Assembly: GCF_018598175.1 (NCBI RefSeq) | Contig: NZ_JAHESE010000001.1 | Span: 186,001 to 250,000 of the forward strand | Source: Dawidia cretensis | GTDB lineage: Bacteria > Bacteroidota > Bacteroidia > Cytophagales > Cyclobacteriaceae | Direction of reading: 5' to 3' | DNA: 64,000 nucleotides | Shown here: piece after piece, positions 1 through 9,977 of the stretch | Layout of the letters: every line of letters starts with the position of its first letter | Numbering within the stretch: the first letter of the stretch is position 1 | Made by a program: the position numbers and the translations under genes | Notes under the pieces: model-generated | Seen by the model: only the letters and a program-made list of their open reading frames with translations | The model's database searches: none | Told to the model about the DNA's origin: nothing

Positions 1-860
1 TGCCTTCAGCGCCGCTGCACGTGTTGCTGTATAAATACCTGGGCTGGGAAAATGAGATGCCCCAGTTCGCCCACCTACCCCTGCTGCTCAAACCAGACGG
101 TAACGGAAAGCTGAGCAAGCGCGATGCCGACCAATTGGGATTCCCAATCTTCCCGTTGACCTGGAAAGACCCCAATACCGGCGATGTTGCCGCGGGCTAC
201 AAAGAGTCGGGGTACCTGCCGGATGCGCTTATCAACTTCCTGGCCTTCCTCGGCTGGAACCCGGGCACTACGCAGGAAATCTTCTCGATGGAAGAGCTTA
301 TCAAAACATTCTCTATTGAACGCATTGGTAAGGCGGGTACGAAGTTTGACATTCACAAGGCACAGTGGTTTAACCAACAGTATCTTCGTGCCAAGCCCGA
401 TGCCGAGCTGGCCAATTATTTGCTGGAATCGCTGGAGCAGGAGAACATCGAATGCTCATTTGAGAAGGCAACGCAGATTGCTGTGTTGATGAAAGAACGG
501 GCTACATTCCCGAAAGACTTCTGGGCGCAAGGGAAGTTCTTCTTCCATGCTCCCACACAATTCGAAGAAGGTGTGGTGTCAAAGAAGTGGAACGACGACG
601 CGGTGAAAGTGCTGACAGCGTTCAAAGACGCCATAGTAAGCACCGAAGCATTTGATGCGAACGTAGCCAAGGCTACGCTCGAGCACGTCACCAGCACGCT
701 GGGCATAGGTACGGGCAAGATCATGCAAGCCTTGCGCGTGTCCCTGACGGGTGCGGGTGCCGGACCAGACCTGATGATGATCATGGAGATCATCGGTAAA
801 AATGAGGTCGTAAAGAGAATTGATTACGCGCTGCAAAACATTAAAGTCAAAGTTGCGTAA
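1..860 (+). CDS. gltX: Glutamyl-tRNA synthetase, C-terminal part (5' end outside window)
   Basis: Class I aminoacyl-tRNA synthetase that charges tRNA-Glu in the cytoplasm. The reading frame is open from the first bases of the window, where the family sequence PSAPLHVLLYKYLGW is read, so the catalytic HIGH half lies upstream. A KMSKS-type motif appears as KLSKRD at about nt 109-126, followed by the alpha-helical anticodon-binding region that ends at the stop at 858-860. In-frame GTG at 21 is an internal valine, not a start. A perfect 10-bp hairpin follows the stop. The family call is secure; discrimination between GluRS and GlnRS rests on general resemblance. Confidence 0.93.
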   Translation, partial: PSAPLHVLLYKYLGWENEMPQFAHLPLLLKPDGNGKLSKRDADQLGFPIFPLTWKDPNTGDVAAGYKESGYLPDALINFLAFLGWNPGTTQEIFSMEELIKTFSIERIGKAGTKFDIHKAQWFNQQYLRAKPDAELANYLLESLEQENIECSFEKATQIAVLMKERATFPKDFWAQGKFFFHAPTQFEEGVVSKKWNDDAVKVLTAFKDAIVSTEAFDANVAKATLEHVTSTLGIGTGKIMQALRVSLTGAGAGPDLMMIMEIIGKNEVVKRIDYALQNIKVKVA

Positions 861-873
861 AACTGTATACTGA

Positions 874-904
874 CTTTCCAGGCGCTGACAAAGTGCCTGG
901 AAAG
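874..904 (+). repeat. 10-bp perfect hairpin between gltX and the next gene
   Basis: CTTTCCAGGC at 874-883 pairs exactly with GCCTGGAAAG at 895-904 around an 11-nt loop. No T-run follows, so it is not a typical intrinsic terminator. It could be an mRNA processing or stability element between gltX and the small gene at 920. Confidence 0.6.
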
Positions 905-919
905 CCTTAACGGCATAAG

Positions 920-1138
920 ATGATGGCAAAGAAGGAAAAAAAGACCCCCGCTACACCCAAACCACGTGTGCACAAAGAGCTGCAAGGGTTGGATATCACC
1001 ATCGACCAGTTTGGGGAGATCAAGTCGAATATGAACATTGAGAAGCTCAATGAGTTTCTCGATCAGAACGTCGACGACAAAAAGTTGGCTGAACGCGAAG
1101 ATTACGACGAGATGAAAAAGGGCAAGAAGAAAAAGTAG
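920..1138 (+). CDS. Small lysine-rich conserved protein
   Basis: A 72-residue protein of unknown function. The ends are strongly basic (MMAKKEKK at the start, KKGKKKK at the end) and the middle is acidic and probably helical (about residues 25-60). There is no signal peptide or membrane segment. Two ATG codons stand in tandem at 920 and 923 and either could be the start. It lies 59 bp after gltX in the same direction. The composition could suit nucleic-acid or ribosome binding, but that is only a guess. Confidence 0.7.
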   Translation: MMAKKEKKTPATPKPRVHKELQGLDITIDQFGEIKSNMNIEKLNEFLDQNVDDKKLAEREDYDEMKKGKKKK

Positions 1139-1195
1139 CAATGACACGAATTCGGCCGGGCTTTTTTATTTTAGTAGTTCAAAAGCCTAAAGCCG

Positions 1196-2815
1196 ATGCG
1201 ATTCTATCTTCTCTTTGTACTCTCTTTATTTTTACTACCGGCAGCCGTCGCACAAAAGGTATGGCCGGCCCCGCTGATTCTCACACCTGAGAAAACAGCT
1301 TTCCAAAAAACATCTACTTGTCAAGAAGTGTCTTCGTTTCTGGAAGCTATCTCAAAGCTCAGCTCCGAAGTAAAGATTGTCTCTCTCGGCAAAAGCCCCG
1401 AAGGGAAAGACATACAAATGGCCATTCTGTCACGCAACGGCATTGCTACACCTGCGGCCGCGAAGAACAGTCATAAGACTATAGCCTACGTGCAGGGGAA
1501 CATCCACGCCGGCGAAGTGGAAGGAAAAGAAGCGCTGATGATGTTGATGCGCGATATTCTGCTGGGTGATAAGAACCGTCTGCTCGATAGCCTGATCTTA
1601 CTTTTTGTTCCCGCCTATAATACAGACAGCAATGATAAGATGGAGAAGGGCCGTCGGCCATCGCAGGAAGACAGCCCGATGGAAGTGGGCATACGGGAGA
1701 ACAGTCAGGGCTGGGATTTGAACCGCGACGGTATTAAGCAGGAAGCGGTGGAAACACGTGCGTTGTTCTCTTCCGTACTCAACACCTGGGATCCACATGT
1801 TTTTGTCGACCTGCATACAACCAACGGCACGTGGCACGCCTATTCGCTGACATGGGCGCCCGGCTATCTATCGTCCGGAAACTCGTCGGTGTACCAGTAT
1901 ACCAACGACCGGATGCTCCGCACGATCACGCAACGCATGCGTGAGAAGTATAATTTACAAACCGGTCCTTACGGCGACTATGATTTGCGGGAGGGTTGGC
2001 CGGTAAAGAATTTTTATACCTATAATCATCATCCGCGTTACCTGGTCAATCAGCTTGGTCTTCGTAACCGGATTGCGATCTTAAGCGAGGCTTTTGCGCA
2101 CGAGCGCTTTTATCAACGCATATACTCCACATACTCTTTTGTCACCGAGATCCTGGACTATACGCAGCAACATGCACACGAGATCGTGCGCGTCACTCAA
2201 ACAGCCGATGAGGAAACGACGCGCAAGTTTGCCACGCAGGCAGGACAGGCGAAGGCGGGTGTACAGTTTAAAATGGTATCGGGCGAAGTGATAAACAACT
2301 TTCTCACCTACGACTATACCGGCACGAAAAAAGATGACGGTACACTGGAGTGGTTTCGTACGGGTAATATTGTACGGTATGACGGCGTACCGTATTTCGC
2401 GCAGTTCCAGCCAACAGTAGAGAGCACCATTCCGCGGGGATATATCATTCCGGCGGCGCACAGCACGCTGGCGTTGCATTTACAACAGCTGGGCATTCGT
2501 GTTACGAAATTGTCTAAGGGTAAAATATTGAAAGGAGACGTCTTTCAGATAACAAAGGTACAGCGCAGTGCACGCAAATTCGAGGGCCACCTGATGGCTA
2601 CAGCCGAGGGTACGTTTGAAAAGGCTTCCCGTAAGTTTCAGGCAGGTGACTACATGGTCGACCTGGCGCAGCCGCTGGGAAATCTGGCTTTTTACGTGCT
2701 TGAGCCTCAATCGGATGACGGGTTTATTAGCTGGAATTTCCTGGACAGCTACCTGGAAAAAGCGGGGATCAACAACCACGCGGTGGACTATCCCGTTTTT
2801 AAGTACTATAATTAA
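1196..2815 (+). CDS. M14-family zinc carboxypeptidase, exported
   Basis: A 539-residue protein with a signal peptide (about residues 1-19, ending AAVAQ). The peptidase_M14 domain shows the zinc-binding HxxE as [11 protein letters not shown], a third zinc ligand in DLHTTNG, and the substrate-carboxylate region GWDLNRDG. A glutamate in [11 protein letters not shown] is the likely catalytic Glu. It should hydrolyse C-terminal residues from peptides in the periplasm or outside the cell. The C-terminal part (from about residue 345) is a separate beta-rich region of unknown role. No T9SS C-terminal sorting domain was seen. The next gene begins 7 bp after the stop. Confidence 0.88.
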   Translation: MRFYLLFVLSLFLLPAAVAQKVWPAPLILTPEKTAFQKTSTCQEVSSFLEAISKLSSEVKIVSLGKSPEGKDIQMAILSRNGIATPAAAKNSHKTIAYVQGNIHAGEVEGKEALMMLMRDILLGDKNRLLDSLILLFVPAYNTDSNDKMEKGRRPSQEDSPMEVGIRENSQGWDLNRDGIKQEAVETRALFSSVLNTWDPHVFVDLHTTNGTWHAYSLTWAPGYLSSGNSSVYQYTNDRMLRTITQRMREKYNLQTGPYGDYDLREGWPVKNFYTYNHHPRYLVNQLGLRNRIAILSEAFAHERFYQRIYSTYSFVTEILDYTQQHAHEIVRVTQTADEETTRKFATQAGQAKAGVQFKMVSGEVINNFLTYDYTGTKKDDGTLEWFRTGNIVRYDGVPYFAQFQPTVESTIPRGYIIPAAHSTLALHLQQLGIRVTKLSKGKILKGDVFQITKVQRSARKFEGHLMATAEGTFEKASRKFQAGDYMVDLAQPLGNLAFYVLEPQSDDGFISWNFLDSYLEKAGINNHAVDYPVFKYYN

Positions 2816-2822
2816 ACCAAAC

Positions 2823-3596
2823 ATGACCAGATCACACGAAATCGACTACCAGATTAAGGGCGAAAGCATACAGATTGTAGAAATCGAGCTCGACCCGCAG
2901 GAAACCGTTATCGCGGAAGCAGGCGCTATGCTCTTTATGGAAGATGGCATTACGTTCGAAACCAAAATGGGCGACGGTGCCAATCCCAATCAAGGTATTT
3001 TTGATAAGCTGTTGTCTGCAGGGTCGCGTATTATTACCGGTGAGTCACTTTTCATGACGCACTTTACCAACCGCGGCAATCGCAAAGCCAAGGTAGGTTT
3101 TTCAGCACCCTATCCCGGCACCATTATACCAGTTTCACTGGCCGATAGCCCCGGCCATGAGCTGATCGTACAGAAAGACGGCTTCCTCTGCGCGGCGTAC
3201 GGTACGAAGTTATCGATCACATTTAATCGCAAGCTCGGTTCAGGTCTCGTCGGTGGCGAAGGTTTTATTCTACAAAAGCTGCAAGGCGACGGTAAGGCTT
3301 TTGTGCACGCCGGCGGTACCGTTATTGAGCGTACGCTGAACAACGAAACCTTGCGTGTAGACACAGGGTGTGTAGTAGCGTTTGAATCACAAATTGACTT
3401 TGACGTACAGACGGCCGGTGGTTTGCGCTCGATGATCTTTGGCGGCGAAGGTATATTCCTGGCCACCCTGCGTGGCACCGGCAAGATATGGCTGCAGTCC
3501 ATGCCGATCCGCAAACTGGTACAGGCGTTGGCGCCGTATGGCCGCAATAGCGGCAAGGAGTCAGGCTCCTTGTTAGGAGGCCTGTTTGAAAGTTAA
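2823..3596 (+). CDS. AIM24 / TIGR00266 family protein
   Basis: A 257-residue protein of the AIM24 (TIGR00266) family, named for a yeast mitochondrial protein; the bacterial function is unknown. The sequence begins [17 protein letters not shown] and is full of short glycine-bounded beta-strands ([28 protein letters not shown]), which is the family's double-stranded beta-helix pattern. The frame is open farther upstream into the preceding gene, but the ATG at 2823 fits the family N-terminus and lies 7 bp after the M14 stop, suggesting one operon. Confidence 0.85.
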   Translation: MTRSHEIDYQIKGESIQIVEIELDPQETVIAEAGAMLFMEDGITFETKMGDGANPNQGIFDKLLSAGSRIITGESLFMTHFTNRGNRKAKVGFSAPYPGTIIPVSLADSPGHELIVQKDGFLCAAYGTKLSITFNRKLGSGLVGGEGFILQKLQGDGKAFVHAGGTVIERTLNNETLRVDTGCVVAFESQIDFDVQTAGGLRSMIFGGEGIFLATLRGTGKIWLQSMPIRKLVQALAPYGRNSGKESGSLLGGLFES

Positions 3597-3650
3597 CTGC
3601 ATCGCTGGCACAAGCAGTATTTGCTGTTAACTTAGTAGCAAATTATACGG

Positions 3651-4856
3651 ATGAAAATTGGATTGATCAGGGAGGGTAAAGTCCCACCCGATAAACGGGT
3701 ACCCTTTACACCTGCACAAACAGAAGAGATCCAACAGCGTTTTCCCGAAGTGACAATCGTCTGCCAGGAAAGCCCAATCCGCTGTTTTGAAGATAAAGAA
3801 TACCGCGATCACGGCATCAGCGTACAAGCTGACGTCCGTGATTGCGATGTATTGATGGGAATCAAAGAAGTTCCGATCGATAAACTGATCGACAACAAGA
3901 CCTATTTATTCTTTTCACATACCATTAAAAAGCAGCCCTATAACCGCACGCTGTTGCAGGCCGTCCTGGCCAGGCGCATACGCCTGATCGACTACGAAGT
4001 ACTGAAAGATAAACTCGGCAACCGGCTTGTTGCCTTTGGGCGTTACGCCGGTATTGTTGGCGCGTACAATGGATTGTGGGCATACGGAAACCGGTATGGC
4101 ACATTCTCGCTGCGACGAGCACATGACTGTTTTGATGTGAACGACCTCAAGCTGGAGCTTCGTAAAGTAAAGCTACCTCCAATCAAGATCATCTTGACGG
4201 GTGCCGGCCGCGTAGGCAAGGGGTCGATGGAGACACTCGATAGTGCCGGCATTCGCAAGGTAGGAGTATATGATTTCCTTACCAGGAAGTTCGACGAACC
4301 CGTATATGTCCAGCTAAGCAGTGCCGACTATCATGCACGCAAAGAAGGCGGAGCTTTTAACCGGGAAGAATTTCACATATATCCCGAACGGTATACATCT
4401 TCCTTCACCATCTTTACGCAAGTGGCCGACATGCTGATGGCCGGTGCGTACTGGAACCCCAAAGCTCCCGTACTTTTCACGCGTGAGGATATGCTGGCAC
4501 CGGAATTCAAGGTATCCGTCATCGCCGACATTACGTGCGACATCGATGGCTCCATTCCGAGTACGAAGCACGCGACGACCATTCCCGATCCGTTGTATGA
4601 TTATGATCCTGCAACAGATCAGTTATATCCACCATTTTCGAACGAAAAGCATGTAACCGTCATGGCGGTGGACAACCTGCCTTGCGAGCTGCCGCGCAGT
4701 GCCTCGGAAGAGTTTGGACAGGACCTGATCAACCGCGTGTTGCCATTGCTCATTCATGCCGATCAAGACGACATCATTAAACGCGCAACGATTGCCGATC
4801 AGGGTCGTTTAACAGATGCCTTCAATTATCTTCAGGACTATGTAGACGGGAAGTAG
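3651..4856 (+). CDS. NAD(P)-dependent dehydrogenase of the alanine / saccharopine dehydrogenase superfamily
   Basis: A 401-residue cytosolic oxidoreductase. The N-terminal domain (MKIGLIREGKVPPDKRVPFTP) has the form of alanine dehydrogenase, transhydrogenase alpha and lysine-forming saccharopine dehydrogenase. A Rossmann segment IILTGAGRVGKGSMETLDSAGI lies near residues 181-202, here written only to mark the glycine motif. The conserved DITCDIDGSIPST follows at about residues 292-304. It is closer to the saccharopine dehydrogenase (NAD+, L-lysine-forming) branch than to classical Ald, so the substrate is uncertain. Its last 35 bp overlap the convergent methyltransferase gene. Confidence 0.8.
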   Translation: MKIGLIREGKVPPDKRVPFTPAQTEEIQQRFPEVTIVCQESPIRCFEDKEYRDHGISVQADVRDCDVLMGIKEVPIDKLIDNKTYLFFSHTIKKQPYNRTLLQAVLARRIRLIDYEVLKDKLGNRLVAFGRYAGIVGAYNGLWAYGNRYGTFSLRRAHDCFDVNDLKLELRKVKLPPIKIILTGAGRVGKGSMETLDSAGIRKVGVYDFLTRKFDEPVYVQLSSADYHARKEGGAFNREEFHIYPERYTSSFTIFTQVADMLMAGAYWNPKAPVLFTREDMLAPEFKVSVIADITCDIDGSIPSTKHATTIPDPLYDYDPATDQLYPPFSNEKHVTVMAVDNLPCELPRSASEEFGQDLINRVLPLLIHADQDDIIKRATIADQGRLTDAFNYLQDYVDGK

Positions 4857-5481
4857 TCTCACCGAAGACTATGCTCTTAATCATTCCATGGTAAAAAGTC
4901 TTTTCCGCCTGGCGGGATAGTCCGGCAGTGCCCAACATTTCCTGCCAATCGGAAATACGTGAAGCTTCTATATTGCTCACAATTCTAAAGAATAAGTACA
5001 TACTCTTGAGCAAAAGCTTCTGCCATAGTTTCGTTGGCTTGACAAAGTCCGTAACAAGCCACAAGGCTCCCGGCACGAGCAGCGATCGTAAGCGTGTGAT
5101 GATTCCTGGCAGCGACTGTTGCGTGAAGAGGTCGAGATAAAAGTTTGTAATGACGACGGTAAATGCGGGCACGGGCATTTCTACACTCTCTGTACCACAC
5201 AGAAATGTGACCCGCGCGGCATTCTGCACGCGCTGCCGTGCCAGTTCGATCATTCTCTCGGATGCATCAACATATACTACCTGGCACTTGGGCTTTTGTT
5301 GTAGCAAGGTTTGTAATAGTTCGCCCGAGCCACCGCCCACGATCAATACCGTTGCATCGTCAGGAATTACATGCAGGAAGTGGTGTTGGGATTTGATCAG
5401 ATTTTTGCCAAATACCATCGAGGCCAGGGCATCGTACACCGAGGCAATGCCATTAAAGTCGTTAACTATGTGATCTTTCAT
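4822..5481 (-). CDS. Class I SAM-dependent methyltransferase
   Basis: A 219-residue soluble protein. Motif I of class I methyltransferases reads VLIVGGGSGELLQ near residues 45-57, followed by the acidic end of strand 2 (VVYVDASERMIELAR). The fold is UbiE/small-molecule-like, but the substrate is not evident. The start overlaps the stop of the UbiA-like gene upstream by 4 bp (ATGA arrangement), so the two are translationally coupled. That pairing suggests methylation of a prenylated ring or lipid, by inference. The 3' end overlaps the convergent dehydrogenase gene by 35 bp. Confidence 0.85.
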   Translation of the reverse strand: MKDHIVNDFNGIASVYDALASMVFGKNLIKSQHHFLHVIPDDATVLIVGGGSGELLQTLLQQKPKCQVVYVDASERMIELARQRVQNAARVTFLCGTESVEMPVPAFTVVITNFYLDLFTQQSLPGIITRLRSLLVPGALWLVTDFVKPTKLWQKLLLKSMYLFFRIVSNIEASRISDWQEMLGTAGLSRQAEKTFYHGMIKSIVFGETTSRLHSPEDN

Positions 5482-6284
5482 GGCAATGTATAGAATAACA
5501 ATACGAAGAAAACGGCATCGCCCAAAAGGCGAAAACGATCGGCCTTTCGAAAGAACTCAGGTCTCAAAAAGATGCCTAGCAGCACGCTATTGGCTGCCAG
5601 GAGGCAAAACGAGGCTTTTAACTCATGGGAGAAGAACGTTAGCAAAGCCGTGATAATAAAAAGCACCCTGATGATGATGCGTGTTCGATCAAGCCCCACG
5701 ATAGTCACAAACGAGCTTCGCTTGTCGCGGGCATCAAATTCATGATCAAACCAGGAAAACAAGAGTAGGTTCGTGAGCGCCAACAGGAAAAACTGCAGCA
5801 GCAACACCCACGGCCACGTGTAATACGGCACACGTGTAACCATGATCGAAGGCAGCAATACACCTATGGTATACATCCAGGCAATAAAAATCTCTTTGAA
5901 TATCCTGGTGTATTGCTGCACCAGCAAATATATACCTACGACTGCTATCAACACGACGCCGCCTTCCAGTACCGGCCGACGAATAAAGAACACGATCAAG
6001 GCATCCAGTAGTACAGCCACGATTACGCAGGGCACAAGAATACGATAGTGTCGTTGGTGAAACTGATGCCGCTCGGTGGACGCGCTGCCAATTACCTTCC
6101 GTGCGTCGAGCAAATGGTCTGTGGTGTATACTACCCAGACCGTGAGACCCAGCGACAACAGGCCCTGTGTGTAAATGGTGACGTTGAAAATTCTGGCAAA
6201 AAACACAGCACTGCATAGGGCACCCAGCACCACGTCGATGCTGAGGAGATTGAAAAACCGGTATATGCGGATCAATCGCTCCAT
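5478..6284 (-). CDS. UbiA prenyltransferase superfamily-like integral membrane protein
   Basis: A 268-residue protein with about eight or nine hydrophobic segments. Two aspartate-rich stretches match the layout of UbiA prenyltransferases: TTDHLLDARK (D56, D60) and SWFDHEFDARDKRS (D180, D184, D187). The usual Asn before the first Asp is Thr here, and basic residues follow both motifs, so activity and substrate are uncertain. It may prenylate a ring compound in the inner membrane. It is coupled to the methyltransferase downstream. The start codon lies immediately after the T-rich end of the ATP synthase operon terminator. Confidence 0.7.
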   Translation of the reverse strand: MERLIRIYRFFNLLSIDVVLGALCSAVFFARIFNVTIYTQGLLSLGLTVWVVYTTDHLLDARKVIGSASTERHQFHQRHYRILVPCVIVAVLLDALIVFFIRRPVLEGGVVLIAVVGIYLLVQQYTRIFKEIFIAWMYTIGVLLPSIMVTRVPYYTWPWVLLLQFFLLALTNLLLFSWFDHEFDARDKRSSFVTIVGLDRTRIIIRVLFIITALLTFFSHELKASFCLLAANSVLLGIFLRPEFFRKADRFRLLGDAVFFVLLFYTLP

Positions 6285-6286
6285 AA

Positions 6287-6319
6287 AACAGAAAAGTCCT
6301 CTGAGGTGTCAGAGGACTT
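6287..6319 (-). terminator. Intrinsic terminator of the ATP synthase operon
   Basis: On the minus strand AAGTCCTCTG and CAGAGGACTT form a perfect 10-bp stem around a 6-nt loop, followed by TTCTGTTTT. It lies 20 bp after the atpG stop and runs into the start codon of the UbiA-like gene. Confidence 0.85.
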
Positions 6320-6339
6320 CAATGTTACGAAAAATATCA

Positions 6340-7230
6340 TTAGGCAGACTTGAGTGCTTCTGCACCGCCCACGATCTCGAGGATTTCCTTGGTGATGGCT
6401 GCCTGACGGGTACGGTTGTACGTGAGGCGTAGCTGTTTTAAGAGCTCCCCGGCATTGTCAGTCGCCTTGTCCATGGCTGACATACGTGCACCGTTCTCAG
6501 CAGCGTTGGAATCCAACAGCGCTTTGAAGAGCTGAATTTTCAGCGACTTGGGAATCAATCCGGTGATGATCTCTTCCTGGTCCGGCTGATAGATGTAGTC
6601 GATCTGGTTAGATAACTGCGTGTTGTCCGTTGCAGGCGCTACGATCGGTAACACTTGCTCCGTGCGCAGGATTTGTACTGCTACGTTTCGGAACTCGTTA
6701 TATACCAGCTCTACCTTGTCGTACTTACCGTTCTTGAAAGCTTCCATCACATACTCCATGGCATTCGATACGTTGCCGAATGTCAGTGCGGAGTACAATG
6801 TGGAGAAGTCTGTTATAGTGGAGACCCCACGTTTAGTAAAGAATTCTGTTGCTTTTCTACCGATCGGCAGAATCGTAACATTACCAGCAGCAAATTGCGC
6901 GCTGTATTTCTCGTCGATCAGGCGCAGTACGCCTTTGAATACGTTGGCATTAAAAGAACCACAGAGACCGCGATCAGAGCTTACGGAAATGATCAGGATC
7001 TTTTTCTCGGCGCGCACCTGGCTGTACCAGTGGTCGGTATCGCCGTCGGTCTGAGCGGCAGAAAGATTTTTCAGGATGGCGTTAAGCTTCACAGCAAACG
7101 GGCGCATCTGGGTGATCCGATCCTGCGATCTACGCAATTTTGCCGCCGCCACCATTTTCATGGCTCGGGTGATCTGCTGCGTAGACATAACGGATGTTAT
7201 TCTGCTCTTAACTTCTTTTAAACTCGGCAT
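6340..7230 (-). CDS. atpG: ATP synthase F1 gamma subunit
   Basis: A 296-residue gamma subunit, the rotor shaft inside the alpha3-beta3 ring. Recognised by the N-terminal helix (MPSLKEVKSRITSVMSTQQ then ITRAMKMVAAAKLRR), the central SSDRGLCGSFN, and the C-terminal helix with MDKATDNAGELL and YNRTRQAAITKEI followed by EIVGGAEAL. It is the last gene of the operon, 33 bp after atpA, and is followed by a strong terminator. Confidence 0.98.
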   Translation of the reverse strand: MPSLKEVKSRITSVMSTQQITRAMKMVAAAKLRRSQDRITQMRPFAVKLNAILKNLSAAQTDGDTDHWYSQVRAEKKILIISVSSDRGLCGSFNANVFKGVLRLIDEKYSAQFAAGNVTILPIGRKATEFFTKRGVSTITDFSTLYSALTFGNVSNAMEYVMEAFKNGKYDKVELVYNEFRNVAVQILRTEQVLPIVAPATDNTQLSNQIDYIYQPDQEEIITGLIPKSLKIQLFKALLDSNAAENGARMSAMDKATDNAGELLKQLRLTYNRTRQAAITKEILEIVGGAEALKSA

Positions 7231-7263
7231 ACAGGTATTTGCGTCGGGGTTCTATAATTAAGC

Positions 7264-8838
7264 TCAGTATTTGCTTGACAGGTCGGCTGCTACTTTCTTA
7301 ATGATCGCAACATCCGCATCTTCAAATTTACCAGCACGAAGGTTATCCAGCACCTGACGGTGGGTGGCACGCAGCAGTTGTGTAAAGTCCTTTTCGAATT
7401 CTTTCACTTTGTTTACCGGCACACGGTCCATGAAACCACGCGTAGAAGCGGTGATGATCGCTACCTGCTCTTCTACAGGTACCGGAGCATATTGATCTTG
7501 TTTCAGGATCTCGGTGTTTTTTCTTCCGCGTTCGATCGTCAGCTTGGTAGCAGCATCGAGGTCAGAACCGAATTTCGCGAAAGCTTCCAGCTCTCGGAAT
7601 TGTGCCTGGTCGAGTTTCAGCGTACCCGCTACTTTCTTCATCGACTTGATCTGTGCCGAACCGCCTACACGTGATACCGAAATACCTACGTTGATGGCCG
7701 GACGGATACCCGAGTTGAAGAGGTTGGTTTCGAGGAAAATCTGACCATCGGTAATCGAGATCACGTTGGTCGGGATATAAGCCGATACGTCACCGGCTTG
7801 CGTTTCAATGATCGGGAGGGCCGTCAGCGATCCACCACCTTTTACCAGGTGTTTGATCGACGCGGGGAGGTCGTTCATGTCGCGTGCGATGGCATCGTTG
7901 TTGATGATCTTCGCGGCACGTTCGAGCAGACGGGAGTGCAGATATAATACGTCACCCGGGTATGCTTCACGTCCGGGGGGTCTTCTTAGCAGCAAAGAAA
8001 CTTCGCGGTAAGCAACGGCCTGCTTAGACAAGTCGTCATATACTACCAGGGCCGGGCGGCCGGTGTCGCGGAAGAATTCACCAATCGCAGCACCTGTGAA
8101 GGGGGCGAAGAACTGCATCGGAGCCGGGTCAGAAGCCGAAGCCGATACAATCACGGTAAAGGGGAGAGCCCCGGCTTTTTCTAACGCTGCGACTACAGTT
8201 GCTACGGTCGATGCTTTCTGACCAATCGCAACGTAGATACACAGCACAGGCTGGCCTTTTTCATAAAATTCTTTCTGATTGATGATGGTGTCGATCGCCA
8301 CGGCAGTTTTACCTGTTTGACGGTCGCCGATAATAAGCTCGCGCTGACCACGACCTACGGGGATCATGGAGTCGATCGCTTTAATACCGGTTTGGAGCGG
8401 TTCGTTCACAGGCTGACGGTAGATTACACCCGGCGCTTTACGCTCGAGGGGCATTTCATACAGCTCACCAGCGATAGGGCCTTTGCCGTCTATCGGAGCG
8501 CCCAGTGTATCGACCACACGGCCGAGCATACCATCACCTACTCTAATAGAGGCGATCTTGCCGGTACGTTTTACGGTATCACCTTCGCGGATGCCTTTGG
8601 ATTCACCCAACAATACGGCACCTACGTTGTCTTCTTCTAGGTTCAGTACAAGGGCACGAAGACCCGTTTCAAATTCCAGCAGCTCGCCGGCCTGTGCTTG
8701 GGTAAGACCATAGATGCGCGCCACACCATCACCAACGGTGAGGACGGTGCCGACTTCTTCCAGTTGTGCTTCTGTGCGGGACTGAGAAAGTTGCTCGCGC
8801 AATATTGCTGATACTTCTTCCGGTCTGATCTCTGCCAT
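7264..8838 (-). CDS. atpA: ATP synthase F1 alpha subunit
   Basis: A 524-residue alpha subunit, the non-catalytic nucleotide-binding subunit of the F1 hexamer. The Walker A motif reads [13 protein letters not shown] near residue 170; [10 protein letters not shown] and the conserved [20 protein letters not shown] are also present. The N-terminal [17 protein letters not shown] matches the family's delta-binding extension. It lies between atpH (45 bp upstream) and atpG. Confidence 0.99.
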   Translation of the reverse strand: MAEIRPEEVSAILREQLSQSRTEAQLEEVGTVLTVGDGVARIYGLTQAQAGELLEFETGLRALVLNLEEDNVGAVLLGESKGIREGDTVKRTGKIASIRVGDGMLGRVVDTLGAPIDGKGPIAGELYEMPLERKAPGVIYRQPVNEPLQTGIKAIDSMIPVGRGQRELIIGDRQTGKTAVAIDTIINQKEFYEKGQPVLCIYVAIGQKASTVATVVAALEKAGALPFTVIVSASASDPAPMQFFAPFTGAAIGEFFRDTGRPALVVYDDLSKQAVAYREVSLLLRRPPGREAYPGDVLYLHSRLLERAAKIINNDAIARDMNDLPASIKHLVKGGGSLTALPIIETQAGDVSAYIPTNVISITDGQIFLETNLFNSGIRPAINVGISVSRVGGSAQIKSMKKVAGTLKLDQAQFRELEAFAKFGSDLDAATKLTIERGRKNTEILKQDQYAPVPVEEQVAIITASTRGFMDRVPVNKVKEFEKDFTQLLRATHRQVLDNLRAGKFEDADVAIIKKVAADLSSKY

Positions 8839-8883
8839 AATATCGTTAATCGTTAATTGTTAAAGTAATGGTGTACGGATGGG

Positions 8884-9444
8884 TTAGAATTCTTTGATGT
8901 ATGGATTGTGGCTGAACTGCACTTTCAGGGCATTCAGCTTATTCTTGATGGAGGCATCTATCTGCTTGTCTCCTACTTCCAACACAAATCCTCCAATCAT
9001 ATCGCTGTCGATAACCTCTTTGAGCTCGACTTGCTTCCTTTCGCTTAGGCCCTTGGCAATTCTCTCGATCTCAGCACGGAGCGAAGCATCGAGCGGAACA
9101 GCCGTGGTAATGACCGCGGTGCCAATGCCTTTATATACGTTGTACGCGGTATGGAATTCGCGGGCAATAGCCGGCAAAAGCGGCTCACGGTTCTTCCTGG
9201 TAATGATGTCAAAGATTGCCATCGTCAGCGGATGTACTTTGCCTTTGAAGACACGCTCCAGTATGTCGCGTTTCTTATCATGTTTCACAATTGGGTTGTG
9301 AAGCAGGAGTACGAACTGTCGGTTTTCCGCACAAACTTTTGCAAAAAGCTGCATGTCTGCGTGTACTGCCTCCAGCGCATTCTGTTCAACCGCCAGACCG
9401 AGGAGGGACTTTACATAGCGCGATGCTGCCCGTAAATCAGTCAT
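8884..9444 (-). CDS. atpH: ATP synthase F1 delta subunit
   Basis: A 186-residue delta (OSCP) subunit, which ties the top of F1 to the peripheral b stalk. Family features are the N-terminal helical domain with ASRYVKSLLGLAVEQ and the C-terminal signature IDSDMIGGFVLEVGDKQIDAS near residues 145-165. It begins 2 bp after the atpF stop, which indicates translational coupling. Confidence 0.96.
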   Translation of the reverse strand: MTDLRAASRYVKSLLGLAVEQNALEAVHADMQLFAKVCAENRQFVLLLHNPIVKHDKKRDILERVFKGKVHPLTMAIFDIITRKNREPLLPAIAREFHTAYNVYKGIGTAVITTAVPLDASLRAEIERIAKGLSERKQVELKEVIDSDMIGGFVLEVGDKQIDASIKNKLNALKVQFSHNPYIKEF

Positions 9445-9446
9445 GC

Positions 9447-9941
9447 TTAGTTAACTTTAATATCTTTAACATAGTTGGCTACAAGCTCTTTCTGAGCTTT
9501 GTCGTCGGCGAGGCTCTTTCTCAAAAGCTTCTCGGCCACTTCGAGAGAGAACAGCGCCACCTGCTCCTTTACTTCGCGGAGGGCGGCTTGCTTCTCTACA
9601 TTGATGGCGGCACGTGCCTCGTCAATGATTTTGTCGGCTGCTTTTTTAGCGTCAGCCTGAGCTTCTTCCTTCATGCGGTTAGAGGCCTCACGGGCTTCGT
9701 GCAGAATCCGGTCGCGCTCTTCGCGGGCAGCTTTCAACAGCTTCTCATTGTCTGACTTCAACGCCGCTATTTCCAGGCGCGCTTTTTCGGCAGTCGACAA
9801 AGCGTCCTGAATAGACACTTCACGTTCCTTGAGGGAAGCGATAATGGGCTTCCAGGCCAGCTTGCTCAGTAGAAAAAATAGACCTACGAAGATGACTAAC
9901 TGCCAAATGATAAGGCCCGTACCGGGGGTAAGAAGTTCCAT
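9447..9941 (-). CDS. atpF: ATP synthase F0 b subunit
   Basis: A 164-residue b subunit, the peripheral stalk. It has one N-terminal membrane helix (TGLIIWQLVIFVGLFFLLSK) and a long charged coiled coil rich in Ala, Glu and Lys. The reading frame is open to 9974, but the ATG at 9941 gives the family start MELLTPGTGLIIW and is preferred. An inverted repeat separates it from atpE. Confidence 0.95.
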   Translation of the reverse strand: MELLTPGTGLIIWQLVIFVGLFFLLSKLAWKPIIASLKEREVSIQDALSTAEKARLEIAALKSDNEKLLKAAREERDRILHEAREASNRMKEEAQADAKKAADKIIDEARAAINVEKQAALREVKEQVALFSLEVAEKLLRKSLADDKAQKELVANYVKDIKVN

Positions 9942-9977
9942 AATATAGTATGTAGTCTGGTGTAGTTTCAACATAAA

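Noticed and set aside
1139-1175. GGCCGGGC followed by a T-run after the lysine-rich gene
   Set aside because: There is a T-run but no stem of useful length before it.
1196-2815. T9SS C-terminal sorting domain on the M14 peptidase
   Set aside because: The C-terminus has no typical sorting-domain motif. No other gene in the window has one either.
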